A stretch of DNA of 64,000 nt from Thermoguttaceae bacterium (GTDB taxonomy: Bacteria; Planctomycetota; Planctomycetia; Pirellulales; Thermoguttaceae): contig JARKPK010000052.1 of the NCBI GenBank assembly GCA_029975295.1, forward strand, positions 32,821 through 96,820, given 5' to 3'. Below the pieces are notes generated by a model. That model searched no databases. It had not been told where the DNA came from and saw only the letters and a list, made by a program, of their open reading frames with translations. Positions 27,421 to 36,568 of the stretch are shown here, one piece after another. The translations under genes were made by a program, and so were the position numbers. Numbering within the stretch: position 1 is the first letter of the stretch; each line of letters begins with the position of its first letter.

Positions 27421-30195
27421 ATGGCGGAAAAGTACGTTTATTTCTTCGGGCCTGAAGGCACCGAGGGCGATGCCGGCATGAAGAATCTGCTGGGTGGCAA
27501 GGGCGCGAATTTGGCCGAAATGGCCAAACTGAATCTGCCCGTTCCCGCCGGCTTCACGATTGCGACTTCGTTTTGCAACGTTTATTTGGCCGGCGGACGC
27601 CAGTTCCCCGATTCGGTCCGCGCCGAGGTTCAAGAGGCGTTGGCCAAGGTGGAAAAGGCGATGGGCCGCAAGTTCGGCGACCCCGACAACCCATTGCTGC
27701 TCAGTTGCCGCAGCGGCGCTCGCATGTCGATGCCCGGCATGATGGAAACCGTGCTCAACGTCGGTCTGTGCACGAAGACCATTCCCGGCTTGATTCGCAA
27801 GACGGGCAACGAGCGATTCGTGTACGACGCGTACCGCCGCTTGATCATGATGTATTCGGACGTGGTCATGGAGAAGGCCGAAGACATCGAACCGGCTGAG
27901 GGCCAAGGCATTCGCGTCCAGCTTGAGCACCTGATGGCCAAGCTGAAGAAGAAGAAGGGCTACCAGGCCGACACGGACATGACGGCCGAGGACCTCAAGA
28001 AGCTTTGCAAACAGTTCAAAGACAAAGTCAAGCAGGTGCTGGGACGCGAGTTCCCCGACGATCCGCACGAGCAGCTCTGGGGCGCCATCGGCGCCGTGTT
28101 CAAAAGCTGGAACGGCCGACGCGCGGTTGCCTACCGCAAGATCGAAGGGATTCCGCACGATTGGGGCACAGCCACCAACGTGCAAAGCATGGTTTTCGGC
28201 AACTTGGGCGACAGCTCGGCGACCGGTGTGGCCTTTTCGCGCAACCCGGCCACCGGCGAGAACAAGTTCTATGGCGAGTGGTTGGTCAACGCGCAGGGTG
28301 AAGACGTGGTGGCGGGCATCCGCACTCCCAATCCGCTGAACGAGGCCACGAAGAACCCGCAAAACGAGCATTTGCTGTCGTTGGAAAAGGCCATGCCCGA
28401 GCTGTACAGACAACTCGACGGCATTCGGTTGCGGCTCGAGCAGCATTACAAAGACATGCAGGACATCGAGTTCACGATCGAAGAAGGCAAGCTGTACATG
28501 CTGCAATGCCGCAACGGCAAACGGACCGGCACGGCGGCGTTGAACATGGCGATGGACATGCTTGCCGAAGGCCTGATCGACGAGAAGACCGCCACGCTTC
28601 GCGTGTCGCCGGCGCAGCTCGACGAATTGCTGCACCCGATCATCAACCCGAGCGCGGAAAAGAAGGCTTCGCCATTCGCCAAGGGGTTGCCCGCGGGTCC
28701 CGGCGGCGCGTGCGGCAAGATTGTGTTTACGGCCGCCGACGCCGTGGAAGCCAAGGCCCGCGGCGAGCATGTGATTCTCGTTCGCGAAGAAACCAATCCG
28801 GAAGACGTCGAAGGGATGCGCGCGGCCGAGGGCATTCTGACGGCCCGCGGCGGCATGACCAGCCATGCCGCGCTGGTGGCCCGCGGTTGGGGCAAGTGCT
28901 GCATCGTCGGCGCCGGCGAGCTGAAGATCGACCTGGCCGGCCGCAAGCTTTCGGCCGGCGAAGTGAAGCTGAAAGAGGGCGATGTGATCACCCTCAACGG
29001 CACCAAAGGATTGGTGTACGAAGGCGCGCTGGAGATGATGGACGCCTCGGAAAACCCGCGTTTCCAGCAGTTCATGAAAATGGTCGACAAGTTCCGCACG
29101 TTGGGCGTGCGCACCAATGCCGATACGCCCGAAGACGCGCGGGTGGCCCGTTCGTTCGGGGCTGAGGGCATCGGCCTGTTCCGCACGGAACACATGTTCT
29201 ACGGCGCCGGCAGCGATGAGGCTTTGGCCAAGCTTCGGCAACTGATCATGGTGTTGGGCGAGAAGCCCAAGTCTGCTCGCAACAAAGAGAAGGCCGAGGC
29301 CGAACGCGCCCGGCTGATCGAAAAGCGTCGCGAGGCGGCCTTCGGTCTGTTCCCGTTCGTCAAGCGCGACGTGCGGGCGACGCTGGAGGCGATGGACGGC
29401 ATGCCGGTGACGATTCGGCTGCTCGACCCCCCGCTTCACGAGTTCGTTCCGCAAGACAAGGCGAAGCAGGCGGAACTGGCCGCGGCGATGGGCTTGAAGC
29501 CGGCCGAGGTGAAGAAACGCGGCGATGCGCTGCACGAAGTGAACCCGATGATGGGGCATCGCGGCGTTCGCCTTGGGATCACCTATCCCGAAGTGACCGA
29601 GATGCAAGTGCGAGCCATCTTCGAGGCTGCTGCCGAGTTGCTCAAGGAAGGCAAACAGCCGAAGCCGGAAATCATGGTGCCCGTCACCTGCACCCCGCGC
29701 GAACTGGAAGTCACCAAGCAGATCTTCGATCGCGTGGCTGCGGAAGTGAAGCAGCAGTTCGGCGTGGAAGTGAAGTGCCCGTACGGAACGATGATTGAGA
29801 TTCCGCGGGCCTGCCTGGTGGCCGATCAGATGGCCAAGACGGCCGAATTCTTCTCGTTTGGCACAAACGATTTGACGCAAATGGCCTTCGGTTTCAGCCG
29901 TGACGACATCGGCGGTTTCCTCCAAGCCTATCTGGATCAGAACATCATTCCGGCCGATCCCTTCCAGACGATCGACCAGGAGGGCGTGGGCCAACTGATT
30001 CAAATGGCCGTCGAGCGCGGCCGCAAGACGCGCGGCGAGCTGAAGATCGGCATTTGCGGCGAGCAAGGCGGCGAACCGGCCAGTGTCGAGTTCTGCTTCC
30101 GCACGGGCCTGAACTACGTCAGTTGTTCGCCGTTCCGAGTGCCGATCGCTCGGCTGGCGGCTGCTCAGGCCGCCTTGAAGGCCGCGAAGAAGTAG
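27421..30195 (+). CDS. ppdK: Pyruvate, phosphate dikinase
   Basis: This 924-residue cytoplasmic enzyme interconverts pyruvate, ATP and phosphate with phosphoenolpyruvate, AMP and pyrophosphate, linking glycolysis and gluconeogenesis. The N-terminal ATP-grasp part has GGKGANLAEM and CRSGARMSMPGMMETVLN. The central swivelling domain carries the phosphorylated His in GGMTSHAALVARG (H482). The C-terminal barrel holds GLFRTEHMF, FGTNDLTQM and the catalytic Cys in GICGEQGGEP (C879). The length is slightly above the usual 875-880, from small insertions in the central part. A promoter lies at 27052-27080 and an intrinsic terminator at 30266-30305, so it appears monocistronic. Confidence 0.98.
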   Translation: MAEKYVYFFGPEGTEGDAGMKNLLGGKGANLAEMAKLNLPVPAGFTIATSFCNVYLAGGRQFPDSVRAEVQEALAKVEKAMGRKFGDPDNPLLLSCRSGARMSMPGMMETVLNVGLCTKTIPGLIRKTGNERFVYDAYRRLIMMYSDVVMEKAEDIEPAEGQGIRVQLEHLMAKLKKKKGYQADTDMTAEDLKKLCKQFKDKVKQVLGREFPDDPHEQLWGAIGAVFKSWNGRRAVAYRKIEGIPHDWGTATNVQSMVFGNLGDSSATGVAFSRNPATGENKFYGEWLVNAQGEDVVAGIRTPNPLNEATKNPQNEHLLSLEKAMPELYRQLDGIRLRLEQHYKDMQDIEFTIEEGKLYMLQCRNGKRTGTAALNMAMDMLAEGLIDEKTATLRVSPAQLDELLHPIINPSAEKKASPFAKGLPAGPGGACGKIVFTAADAVEAKARGEHVILVREETNPEDVEGMRAAEGILTARGGMTSHAALVARGWGKCCIVGAGELKIDLAGRKLSAGEVKLKEGDVITLNGTKGLVYEGALEMMDASENPRFQQFMKMVDKFRTLGVRTNADTPEDARVARSFGAEGIGLFRTEHMFYGAGSDEALAKLRQLIMVLGEKPKSARNKEKAEAERARLIEKRREAAFGLFPFVKRDVRATLEAMDGMPVTIRLLDPPLHEFVPQDKAKQAELAAAMGLKPAEVKKRGDALHEVNPMMGHRGVRLGITYPEVTEMQVRAIFEAAAELLKEGKQPKPEIMVPVTCTPRELEVTKQIFDRVAAEVKQQFGVEVKCPYGTMIEIPRACLVADQMAKTAEFFSFGTNDLTQMAFGFSRDDIGGFLQAYLDQNIIPADPFQTIDQEGVGQLIQMAVERGRKTRGELKIGICGEQGGEPASVEFCFRTGLNYVSCSPFRVPIARLAAAQAALKAAKK

Positions 30196-30265
30196 AGGTT
30201 TGTACGCTCGCTGCGGTTTTGCTCTAAAGGGGCATCGCTGCGGAATGAGGCGTTGTTGACACCGA

Positions 30266-30305
30266 CCGCCGGAATCGGACATTCGTCTGGTTCCGGCGGT
30301 TTTTT
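30266..30305 (+). terminator. Intrinsic terminator of ppdK
   Basis: A perfect 9-bp stem (CCGCCGGAA at 30266-30274 with TTCCGGCGG at 30291-30299) is followed directly by six T (30300-30305). It lies 70 nt after the ppdK stop codon. Confidence 0.85.
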
Positions 30306-30757
30306 GTGGGCAATCCGCCTTTGGGCAAGGATTGTTTCGGGGGGCGTGTTGGCGCGCCCGGCGCGATCGCCCGCCGCGGATGAGGGGGCATTCCCTCGCT
30401 TGTCAGCCCTTTTCCTGTTGGGCAACGCAGCCGGCGCGGTCAGCGACGCCGCCCAGTTGTCGGCCGAGTTTGGCCGTGGATACAATAGAATGAACAATGT
30501 GTGCCGTCAGCGAGCCATCCTCGTGCGCCGACGTGATCGGTCAGAGTCGATAGTTGCCGTGCTGAAGTTTGTCGCCTTGTCGTCTCGACACGGCGACAGT
30601 TGACGCAAGCCATCCGTCTTGACGAAGTTGGGGTTGCCGGGCGCGTCAGGCGGGAAGAGCGAGTCTGCAACGACGACCGAGCCACCGTCGCCGCGGTTTT
30701 TGCGGGGCTTTGGGGCGGACGATCGGCTGCATTTCGATCAGCGGGATCGGAGTATCT
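30306..30757. other. Intergenic spacer and leader of the HEAT-repeat operon
   Basis: No gene is seen between the ppdK terminator and the first HEAT-repeat gene. The stretch holds the TTGTCG-18-TACAAT promoter at 30457-30486 and a leader of about 265 nt. Confidence 0.5.
30457..30486 (+). promoter_or_regulatory. Promoter of the HEAT-repeat operon
   Basis: TTGTCG (30457-30462), an 18-nt spacer and TACAAT (30481-30486). The same hexamers occur at the nucleoside hydrolase gene, which strengthens the call. Confidence 0.5.
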
Positions 30758-32164
30758 ATGGTCGCATTCATCGGTGGGCGGACTGTGTTCCGTGCGGCGA
30801 TGGCGTTGTTCGTGGGGGTCGCGGCCGCAGGATTGTTGCTGCCGGCCGCCGTGCAAGCGCAGGGGATTCTTGTCGATGGCGACGGCATGTTGGTTCTGCC
30901 GCCCGATTCCGAGGCGAGCCGATTCGACGCCGACCAATTGGAACGCCGCGGCATGGATGGCCTGCGCGAAATTCTCGACGAACTGTTGCCCGACACGGCG
31001 GCCCCGGCGGTTTTGCAAACGCCCGTTTCGCAGGTGAATGATCTGATCTCGCAGTTGAGCCACGACCAATTTCGCGTTCGCCAGTCGGCTATGGAGCGAT
31101 TGCGCGACGTGGGCGAAGGCGCCCGGCCGTTGTTGATGCGGGCGGCCAAAAGCGAAAACGCCGAAGTCAGTTGGCGCGCCGTGCGGATTTTGCGGGCCTG
31201 GGACGCAAGAAAGTACGCCGATAAGCCGCAGCATTTGGAGGCCTATTCGGCCTACTGCCGTTTGCTGCGGGACGAATCGCGATTGAAGGAGCTTCTGCGG
31301 CGGACGACTCAGGCCCTGGAACACGGGTTATGGGGCGAAACGCGGCAGCAGGTTCTTGTGCACAGCGCGGCTGCCTTGTTGCGCGCCGACAAAGAAGAGT
31401 ACGCTGCGCCGCTGCGCCCCTTCTTGGAACGGGGCGATTTGCAGATCGCCTTGCTGGTTCTCGAAGCCGCCGGCGACGCGGTGCAAAACGTCGAGCCGGC
31501 TTCCTTCGATCGGTCGCAAGCGATGGACCTGATTGTGCGAGCGGTCGGCAGTCCGCGCGAGGAGGTGGCTGCCGTTGCGATCAATCACGCCGGGTACCTG
31601 ATCGAACGATCACGAAGCGCCGACAGCCCCCTGCGCAAGGCGTTGCAGGCCGCTTTCGAAGGAACCAACGAGTCGGTGCGGTTTCAGGCGGCCTGCGTGC
31701 TGATGCAGCGGTGCAAGTTGGAGGCCGCCCGCGACTTCGTGCTGGGGCAACTGCAAGCCGGCGACCTGTCGCGGAAGTACGCGGCTCTGAACATGCTGCA
31801 ATCGCAACCGCCGCGCAAGGCCGAGCCCGATCGCAAGTTGCTCGATGCCTTGCAGCCGCTTCTGAACGACGCCGACATGAACACCCGGATGATGGCCGTC
31901 AACGTGTTGAGCACCTATGCCGGACCCGAAGTCGTGCGGCGTCTGTTGCCGTTGCTGGGCGAAAAGAAGGAACGGCACATCGCCATGCACGTGGCTCAGC
32001 AACTCCGGCAGCAGCCTGACAAGAAGATGCTGCGAGCGGAGATCAAAACGGTGCTCGAAGATCCATCGAAAAAGAGCCTTCATGCGGAGTTGCAGAGCTT
32101 ATTGAAACAGATCGGCGACGAGTCGGATCGTGCAGAGTCGCCGGAGGCCGCGGTTGTTCGGTGA
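30758..32164 (+). CDS. Exported HEAT-repeat protein (paralogue 1)
   Basis: The 468-residue product begins with a clear signal peptide (residues 1-34, ending PAAVQAQG). Alpha-helical HEAT-type repeats follow, beginning near residue 90 with VNDLISQLSHDQFRVRQSA and then repeating pairs of amphipathic helices. HEAT proteins usually bind other proteins; no catalytic motif is visible. The ATG at 30758 has GGAG 8 nt upstream; an earlier in-frame ATG at 30710 would bury the signal peptide. The stop lies just before the next gene, which is a diverged copy sharing the block EVSWRAVRILRAWD. A promoter lies at 30457-30486. The function is unknown. Confidence 0.8.
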   Translation: MVAFIGGRTVFRAAMALFVGVAAAGLLLPAAVQAQGILVDGDGMLVLPPDSEASRFDADQLERRGMDGLREILDELLPDTAAPAVLQTPVSQVNDLISQLSHDQFRVRQSAMERLRDVGEGARPLLMRAAKSENAEVSWRAVRILRAWDARKYADKPQHLEAYSAYCRLLRDESRLKELLRRTTQALEHGLWGETRQQVLVHSAAALLRADKEEYAAPLRPFLERGDLQIALLVLEAAGDAVQNVEPASFDRSQAMDLIVRAVGSPREEVAAVAINHAGYLIERSRSADSPLRKALQAAFEGTNESVRFQAACVLMQRCKLEAARDFVLGQLQAGDLSRKYAALNMLQSQPPRKAEPDRKLLDALQPLLNDADMNTRMMAVNVLSTYAGPEVVRRLLPLLGEKKERHIAMHVAQQLRQQPDKKMLRAEIKTVLEDPSKKSLHAELQSLLKQIGDESDRAESPEAAVVR

Positions 32165-32172
32165 GGTCTGCC

Positions 32173-33651
32173 ATGACGACGCATGGGCATTTCCGTTTGG
32201 CGTTGCTTGCGCCGGCCTTGGTCGTTGCGTCACTCGGCGGCGCGGCGGGCGGCGCGGAATCGGCGCCGAGCGTTCCGCCGCCTTCTTCCGCCGGACCGGC
32301 GGCGGCCGAAGCGCCGCTGACGCGTCAGGCGTTGGAATCGTTGATGCAGGAAATGGCCGCGCGCGGGGCGAACTTTCCGCCCGAGCGGCTGTCGGCGTTG
32401 GGGCCGTCGGGCTTGCGGGCCGTGCTCGACTACGTGTTTCCCGAGACCGCGCCGGTTGATGAAGCGGAGCCCGACGACGCGACGATCACCCGCCTGCTGG
32501 CCGAAATGCGCGACGACCAATACCAAACGCGCGAGGCCGCTACGGAACGGCTGTTGAAGCTGGGCCCTTCGGCGCGGAAGACGGCGATGCGGCTTGCTCA
32601 ACAAGCTGACGCGGAGGTCAGTTGGCGGGCGATTCGCGTGTTGCGCGCCTGGGACGACCAACGCCGCGACGACATGGCGCGGTACTCGGCGGCGCTGACC
32701 GTTTGCTTCGCGCAAATCAATGATCCGCCGCGGCTGGAACTGCTCGTGGACCGCATGCGGCGCGTGTTGGAGTTGGGGGGGCCGGTAGGCGGCAAAGCGA
32801 ACATAATGCGCGACATGCTCCGCACGCTCTACATGGCAAAGGATGACCGCTGGCTCGATCCGTTGTCGCCCGTTTTCAAGAAAACCGGCAACCGCTCCGA
32901 ACAGTTGTTGGTTCAATGGCTCAATCAAGCCATGGCCCGCGAGGCCGGCGCCGGAAGGTCGGACGGAAATCGCGCGGTGGCGACGGTTGAGATCGCGGCG
33001 GCTCGGGGCGTTCCCTCCTCCGATCCGCCTCCGCCGGTCTTTGTGCCGCGTTTGTTGATTGCTGCTCTTGAATCGGATCAGGCTCAAGTTCAACTTGCGG
33101 CTATTCAAGGTGTTCCGGCCCGGCCCGAGGGGCCCAATCTGGCCGCTCTCCGCGAGCGTTTGGAGGCGTTGTTTGCCGGTACGAACGAAACGATCAAGCT
33201 GCGTGCGGCCCGCCCGTTGATCGTTGCCTTCGGCCATGCGGACGCTTACGACTATCTGATCGAACAGGCGGCCCAGCGCGAAAACGCGAGCCGGCGGCAG
33301 GAATCGCTTTCGATCATGGCGCAGCTTGGCGCAAAGCGCGGGCCGTTGCCCGCCAAGGCGGCCGCCGCATTGCCGAAGATGCTCAAGGAGCAGGAACTTG
33401 GGCACGCGCGCGTGATGGTGGCCGGCATTTTGGGAAGCCATACGGGCAAAGAGGTTCTCGATGCGCTCATCCCGGCGCTGGCGGACAATTACCAACCGCT
33501 CGCGCAAGAGGCGGAACGTCGATTGTCGCAGTATCCGAACAAGGAAGAGCTGCTCAAGGCCCTCGATCAAGCTGCGTCCGAGAATCAGCGAGTCAAGGAT
33601 GCAGTCGAGCGAATTCGGGAAACCATCACTTCAAGCGAGGCCAAAGAATGA
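32173..33651 (+). CDS. Exported HEAT-repeat protein (paralogue 2)
   Basis: This 492-residue protein is a paralogue of the preceding gene. It has a signal peptide (about 1-28) and an Ala/Pro-rich segment, then helical repeats beginning ITRLLAEMRDDQYQTREAA and sharing EVSWRAIRVLRAWD with its neighbour. It lies 8 nt after the neighbour's stop and is therefore co-transcribed; GAGG precedes the ATG at 32173. Its own stop overlaps the start of a small membrane protein. The pair looks like an ancient tandem duplication. No enzymatic motif is seen; a scaffolding or binding role in the periplasm is inference only. Confidence 0.8.
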   Translation: MTTHGHFRLALLAPALVVASLGGAAGGAESAPSVPPPSSAGPAAAEAPLTRQALESLMQEMAARGANFPPERLSALGPSGLRAVLDYVFPETAPVDEAEPDDATITRLLAEMRDDQYQTREAATERLLKLGPSARKTAMRLAQQADAEVSWRAIRVLRAWDDQRRDDMARYSAALTVCFAQINDPPRLELLVDRMRRVLELGGPVGGKANIMRDMLRTLYMAKDDRWLDPLSPVFKKTGNRSEQLLVQWLNQAMAREAGAGRSDGNRAVATVEIAAARGVPSSDPPPPVFVPRLLIAALESDQAQVQLAAIQGVPARPEGPNLAALRERLEALFAGTNETIKLRAARPLIVAFGHADAYDYLIEQAAQRENASRRQESLSIMAQLGAKRGPLPAKAAAALPKMLKEQELGHARVMVAGILGSHTGKEVLDALIPALADNYQPLAQEAERRLSQYPNKEELLKALDQAASENQRVKDAVERIRETITSSEAKE

Positions 33652-33851
33652 TTCGGACGACGGTGTTTGCGGCTGGCGCGCTGGCGGTGGTTGCTCTGGC
33701 GGTGCGATCGGATTACCAATGGCGGCATTTGCAGCAACAGCGTCGCGAGGCCGTCACCTTGGAGACGGATGATCCGGCATTGGCCGCTGAGGTTCGCGAA
33801 GCGATGGCCATTCGCAAGCAAGAACGGGATCAGCGTTCCGGCGGCCGTTGA
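33648..33851 (+). CDS. Small membrane-anchored protein coupled to HEAT operon
   Basis: This 67-residue protein has one N-terminal hydrophobic segment (about 4-19) and a charged tail rich in Arg, Glu and Gln. Its ATG overlaps the upstream stop codon (ATGA at 33648-33651), so translation is coupled to the HEAT-repeat gene, which is the main reason to believe it is real. I recognise no family. It may anchor the two HEAT proteins at the membrane, but that is speculation from position. Confidence 0.6.
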   Translation: MIRTTVFAAGALAVVALAVRSDYQWRHLQQQRREAVTLETDDPALAAEVREAMAIRKQERDQRSGGR

Positions 33852-33920
33852 GCCTGCCCGGCCGATGTCTGTTGGGGCCGAAGCGGAGTTTTGCCCGCGC
33901 TGTGCTTGCTTGAGTCGCGG

Positions 33921-33949
33921 TTGTCGTTGCCGGCCTGTGCCGTTACAAT
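33921..33949 (+). promoter_or_regulatory. Promoter of the nucleoside hydrolase gene
   Basis: TTGTCG (33921-33926), a 17-nt spacer and TACAAT (33944-33949). Initiation near 33956 would give a leader of about 60 nt. Confidence 0.5.
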
Positions 33950-34015
33950 CGGCCCGATCGAGGCGTGCCCGCTACGCCGGTTGTCTGACAAGCTTCACGA
34001 CAAACGAGGATGGAA

Positions 34016-34960
34016 ATGGCCAGGAAGGTGATTCTCGACGTGGACCCCGGCGCCGATGATGCTTTGGCCGTGTGCGCGGCGCTGTTCGATCCGCGAGTGG
34101 AGGTGTTGGCCGTTACTGCCGTGGGCGGCAATGTCTCGCCGGAGCGCGCAACGCTGAACGTCCAGGCGATCGTCGAGCAACTCGATCCGCCCCGTTGGCC
34201 GCGGTTGGGGCAGGCTTCGCAACCCGAAGGCGGGCTGCCGGTGAAAGGACGGTTTCTTTACGGCGACGACTCGTTGGGCGCCGACGGATTCCGCGTTGCC
34301 GAGCGCCAGCATGTTCTGGCCTCCGAGAAGGTGATTTGCGAGCAGGTCCGAGCCCATCCGCACGCGGTGACGATCGTCGCCCTGGGCCCGCTTACCAACA
34401 TTGCTCGGGCGATGGCGCGCGACCCGGAGTTGCCGGCCTTGGTCGGGCGGATTGTTATAGCTGGAGGCGCCTTGCACGGACCGGGCAACATCACGCCGAC
34501 GGCCGAATTCAACATGTACTGCGATCCTCCGGCCGCGCAGGCGGTGTTTCGATCGCCCTCGACGAAAACCCTTGTTCCGCTCGATGTAACCAACCGCGTC
34601 ACGCTCAGTTACGACGTGTTCCATCGTTTGCCGAGCGAAAACACCCGGGTGGGCCGGTTCGTTCGCGGCATATTGCCCTCGGTCTTTCGCGCCTACCGCC
34701 AGCAGTTCGGCATTGAGGGCATTCACGTTCACGACTCCGTGGCGCTCATGGCCGCGCTGAATCCCGAGTTGGTCGTCTGCCGCGAGATGGCGGGCGACGT
34801 CGAGACGATGGGTGAACTGACCACCGGAATGACTGTCTTCGACCGCCGTCGGGTGCCGACATGGCGGCACAATATGGAGGTGGTGGTCGACGCTCAGACC
34901 GACGCGCTCACGGATGCGCTTTTGCAGTCGATTGCTGCGGCCGCGGAGGCTGCCGGTTGA
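34016..34960 (+). CDS. Inosine-uridine preferring nucleoside hydrolase
   Basis: This 314-residue cytoplasmic enzyme should cleave the N-glycosidic bond of ribonucleosides to release base and ribose for salvage. The calcium-binding N-terminal motif DVDPGADDALA (residues 7-17) is intact. The central block PTAEFNMYCDPPAA and the His-Asp pair in VHDSVALM near residue 240 match the IUNH family. I prefer the second ATG (34016), which has GAGG 6 nt upstream; an ATG two codons earlier has no room for one. It is monocistronic, with a promoter at 33921-33949. Substrate preference between purine and pyrimidine nucleosides cannot be read from sequence. Confidence 0.93.
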   Translation: MARKVILDVDPGADDALAVCAALFDPRVEVLAVTAVGGNVSPERATLNVQAIVEQLDPPRWPRLGQASQPEGGLPVKGRFLYGDDSLGADGFRVAERQHVLASEKVICEQVRAHPHAVTIVALGPLTNIARAMARDPELPALVGRIVIAGGALHGPGNITPTAEFNMYCDPPAAQAVFRSPSTKTLVPLDVTNRVTLSYDVFHRLPSENTRVGRFVRGILPSVFRAYRQQFGIEGIHVHDSVALMAALNPELVVCREMAGDVETMGELTTGMTVFDRRRVPTWRHNMEVVVDAQTDALTDALLQSIAAAAEAAG

Positions 34961-35010
34961 ATCCCGGTGCGAGGAATGCAGGCACGAAACCGTCGCCAAT
35001 GCAAAGCGGC

Positions 35011-35220
35011 TCAGTCGTCGGATTGCTCAACGATAATCGCTTCGACCGGGCATTGCGCAGCCGCATCGCGACAGGCGTCGTGTTCCTCGGCCGGAACGGC
35101 GGCGATGCGAACCACGGCGCGTCCGTCGTCTTCAGCCTCGAAAACGGCAGGACAAACCTCGATGCAAAGCCCGCAGGCGATGCACTTGTCGGCATCTACA
35201 CGCGCGCGGAGTGCGCTCAT
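35011..35220 (-). CDS. 4Fe-4S ferredoxin
   Basis: This 69-residue electron carrier has CIACGLCIEVCP (C13, C16, C19, C23), plus C50 and C57 followed by Pro, the pattern of small bacterial ferredoxins with a single 4Fe-4S (or 3Fe-4S) cluster. It is acidic overall, with a DDGRAVVRI strand region between the motifs. GAAGGAG precedes the ATG at good spacing. No redox enzyme adjoins it, so its partner is not known. The gene upstream on the same strand is the receiver/ATPase at 35640, separated by 419 nt. Confidence 0.92.
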   Translation of the reverse strand: MSALRARVDADKCIACGLCIEVCPAVFEAEDDGRAVVRIAAVPAEEHDACRDAAAQCPVEAIIVEQSDD

Positions 35221-35639
35221 CGGTTTGCTCCTTCTGTTGTTGGCGACTGATCAGTCGCGGCACCTCGTCGTCGCAACTATTGGGGCGTTGATGCGCGTTG
35301 TGGAATCGAGCCGGTTTTTCGTCGAACCGCTTTGGCGGCCGCTTCTGCCGGACACGAGGTCCAGGGGCTTCATCGCATGTTGGCAATTCCGTTCTCGAAC
35401 CGGCAATCGCCTGCGGACGAAAGAAGCGGAAACGTGGAAGCAGGAAAGCGGTTCGGTATTGCACGATACGTAATTGGTCGTTTTCACGAACGGGCGGTTG
35501 CCTCAATTTGGGGGCCGTTTCAGCATGAGCAGGCTCGATACGTTCCCATTATACGGACTTGACAACAGGCTCGGCTGCGCCAAGTGCGCCCTTGGACCGA
35601 TTCGCTTCGCTCACGGCCGTCTTTTTGTCTTTGCAGGGG
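35221..35639. other. Intergenic spacer upstream of ferredoxin
   Basis: No gene is visible. A perfect leftward TATAAT lies at 35548-35553; a plausible -35 is lacking at 16-18 nt. No hairpin terminator for the upstream phosphorelay operon was found. Confidence 0.45.
35548..35553 (-). promoter_or_regulatory. Candidate -10 of the ferredoxin gene
   Basis: Minus-strand TATAAT about 330 nt upstream of the ferredoxin ATG. The -35 position reads AGCCGA, a poor match, so confidence is low. Confidence 0.3.
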
Positions 35640-36554
35640 CTATTTGTCGGCCGTTTCGGGCCGGGCGGATCGGCAAGCGAACTTGGCCATCGCCACTTGG
35701 TTGCCCATTTGGTTGAATTCGACCTTGTCCATGAAGGTGCGCATTAGAAGAATGCCTCGCCCGCTGACGCGCTCGAGGTTGGCCGGATCGGTGGGATCGG
35801 GCAAGAGTTGGGGATTGAACCCGGGGCCTTCGTCGCGGATGACGAACCGCGCTTCGGTATGTGAAAAATCGGCTTCCACCCGAAGCTGGCGCTCGGCATA
35901 GGGCGATTGATGGCGGCGAAGGACGGCCAGGGAATGGTAGGCGTCTTCATCCTCTTCGCGCATGGCCCCGCTCAATTCGAGGTTGCCGTGAAAGACCGCG
36001 TTGGTCAGCGCCTCTTGTAGGGCAATACCCACTCGTGTTCGTTCCGAATCGTCCCAGAGTTGGAAGCGATCGGATTCCTCCTGCAAACAGGCCAGCAGCG
36101 GTCCGAACAACGAGGGGTCGTTCTCCAAGACGAACTCGCGGCGGCTGCGGACCAAGTAGCGTTCGAGGCGTGCTTGGCTTTGCAGCCGGTCGGAGGCCGC
36201 CAGAACCATCTGCACGGTGTCGAGCATCTTCACGGCAAGCTTCGACTTGCTCACGTAGCTGGCCGCGCCGCGCTGTAGGGCCTCGACGGCGATCTCCTCG
36301 TTGCCCTGCGAGGTCATCAGTATGATCGGGACGCCGGGAAAGCCGCGTCGCACTTCGGCCGTCAGCTCCAGACCGTTCATGCGGGGCATGACCAGATCGG
36401 TGATCACCAGATCGGGCCGCTGCCTGCTGATCGCCGCCAGAGCGTCGAGGCCGTCGAAGGCGTAGGCGATCTCGGCGCGGGTGTCTTGGGCCACGAGCGA
36501 GCCGACCATGCAACGGTCGGTGGCCGAGTCGTCAACAATCAGGATGCGCGGCAT
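35640..36554 (-). CDS. Response regulator fused to RsbW-type ATPase domain
   Basis: This 304-residue signalling protein has a receiver domain (residues 1-120: DD at 8-9, phospho-acceptor D53, K103). A linker helix and a GHKL ATPase of the RsbW/anti-sigma type follow (about 165-300). Its N-box QEALTNAVFHGN and G-box RDEGPGFN and GRGILLM are intact. Receivers of this design usually control a partner-switching circuit by phosphorylating or sequestering a partner. The partner, such as an STAS protein or sigma factor, is not in the window. It follows the hybrid kinase after 14 nt in the same direction, so the kinase HPt is the likely phosphodonor. The start at 36554 was chosen because MPRILIVDD opens the receiver fold. 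Confidence 0.9.
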   Translation of the reverse strand: MPRILIVDDSATDRCMVGSLVAQDTRAEIAYAFDGLDALAAISRQRPDLVITDLVMPRMNGLELTAEVRRGFPGVPIILMTSQGNEEIAVEALQRGAASYVSKSKLAVKMLDTVQMVLAASDRLQSQARLERYLVRSRREFVLENDPSLFGPLLACLQEESDRFQLWDDSERTRVGIALQEALTNAVFHGNLELSGAMREEDEDAYHSLAVLRRHQSPYAERQLRVEADFSHTEARFVIRDEGPGFNPQLLPDPTDPANLERVSGRGILLMRTFMDKVEFNQMGNQVAMAKFACRSARPETADK

Positions 36555-36568
36555 GGCGGCGATTGGCT

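Noticed and set aside
27286..30282. Long leftward open frame opposite ppdK
   Set aside because: It is antisense to pyruvate phosphate dikinase and reflects GC-rich codon bias.
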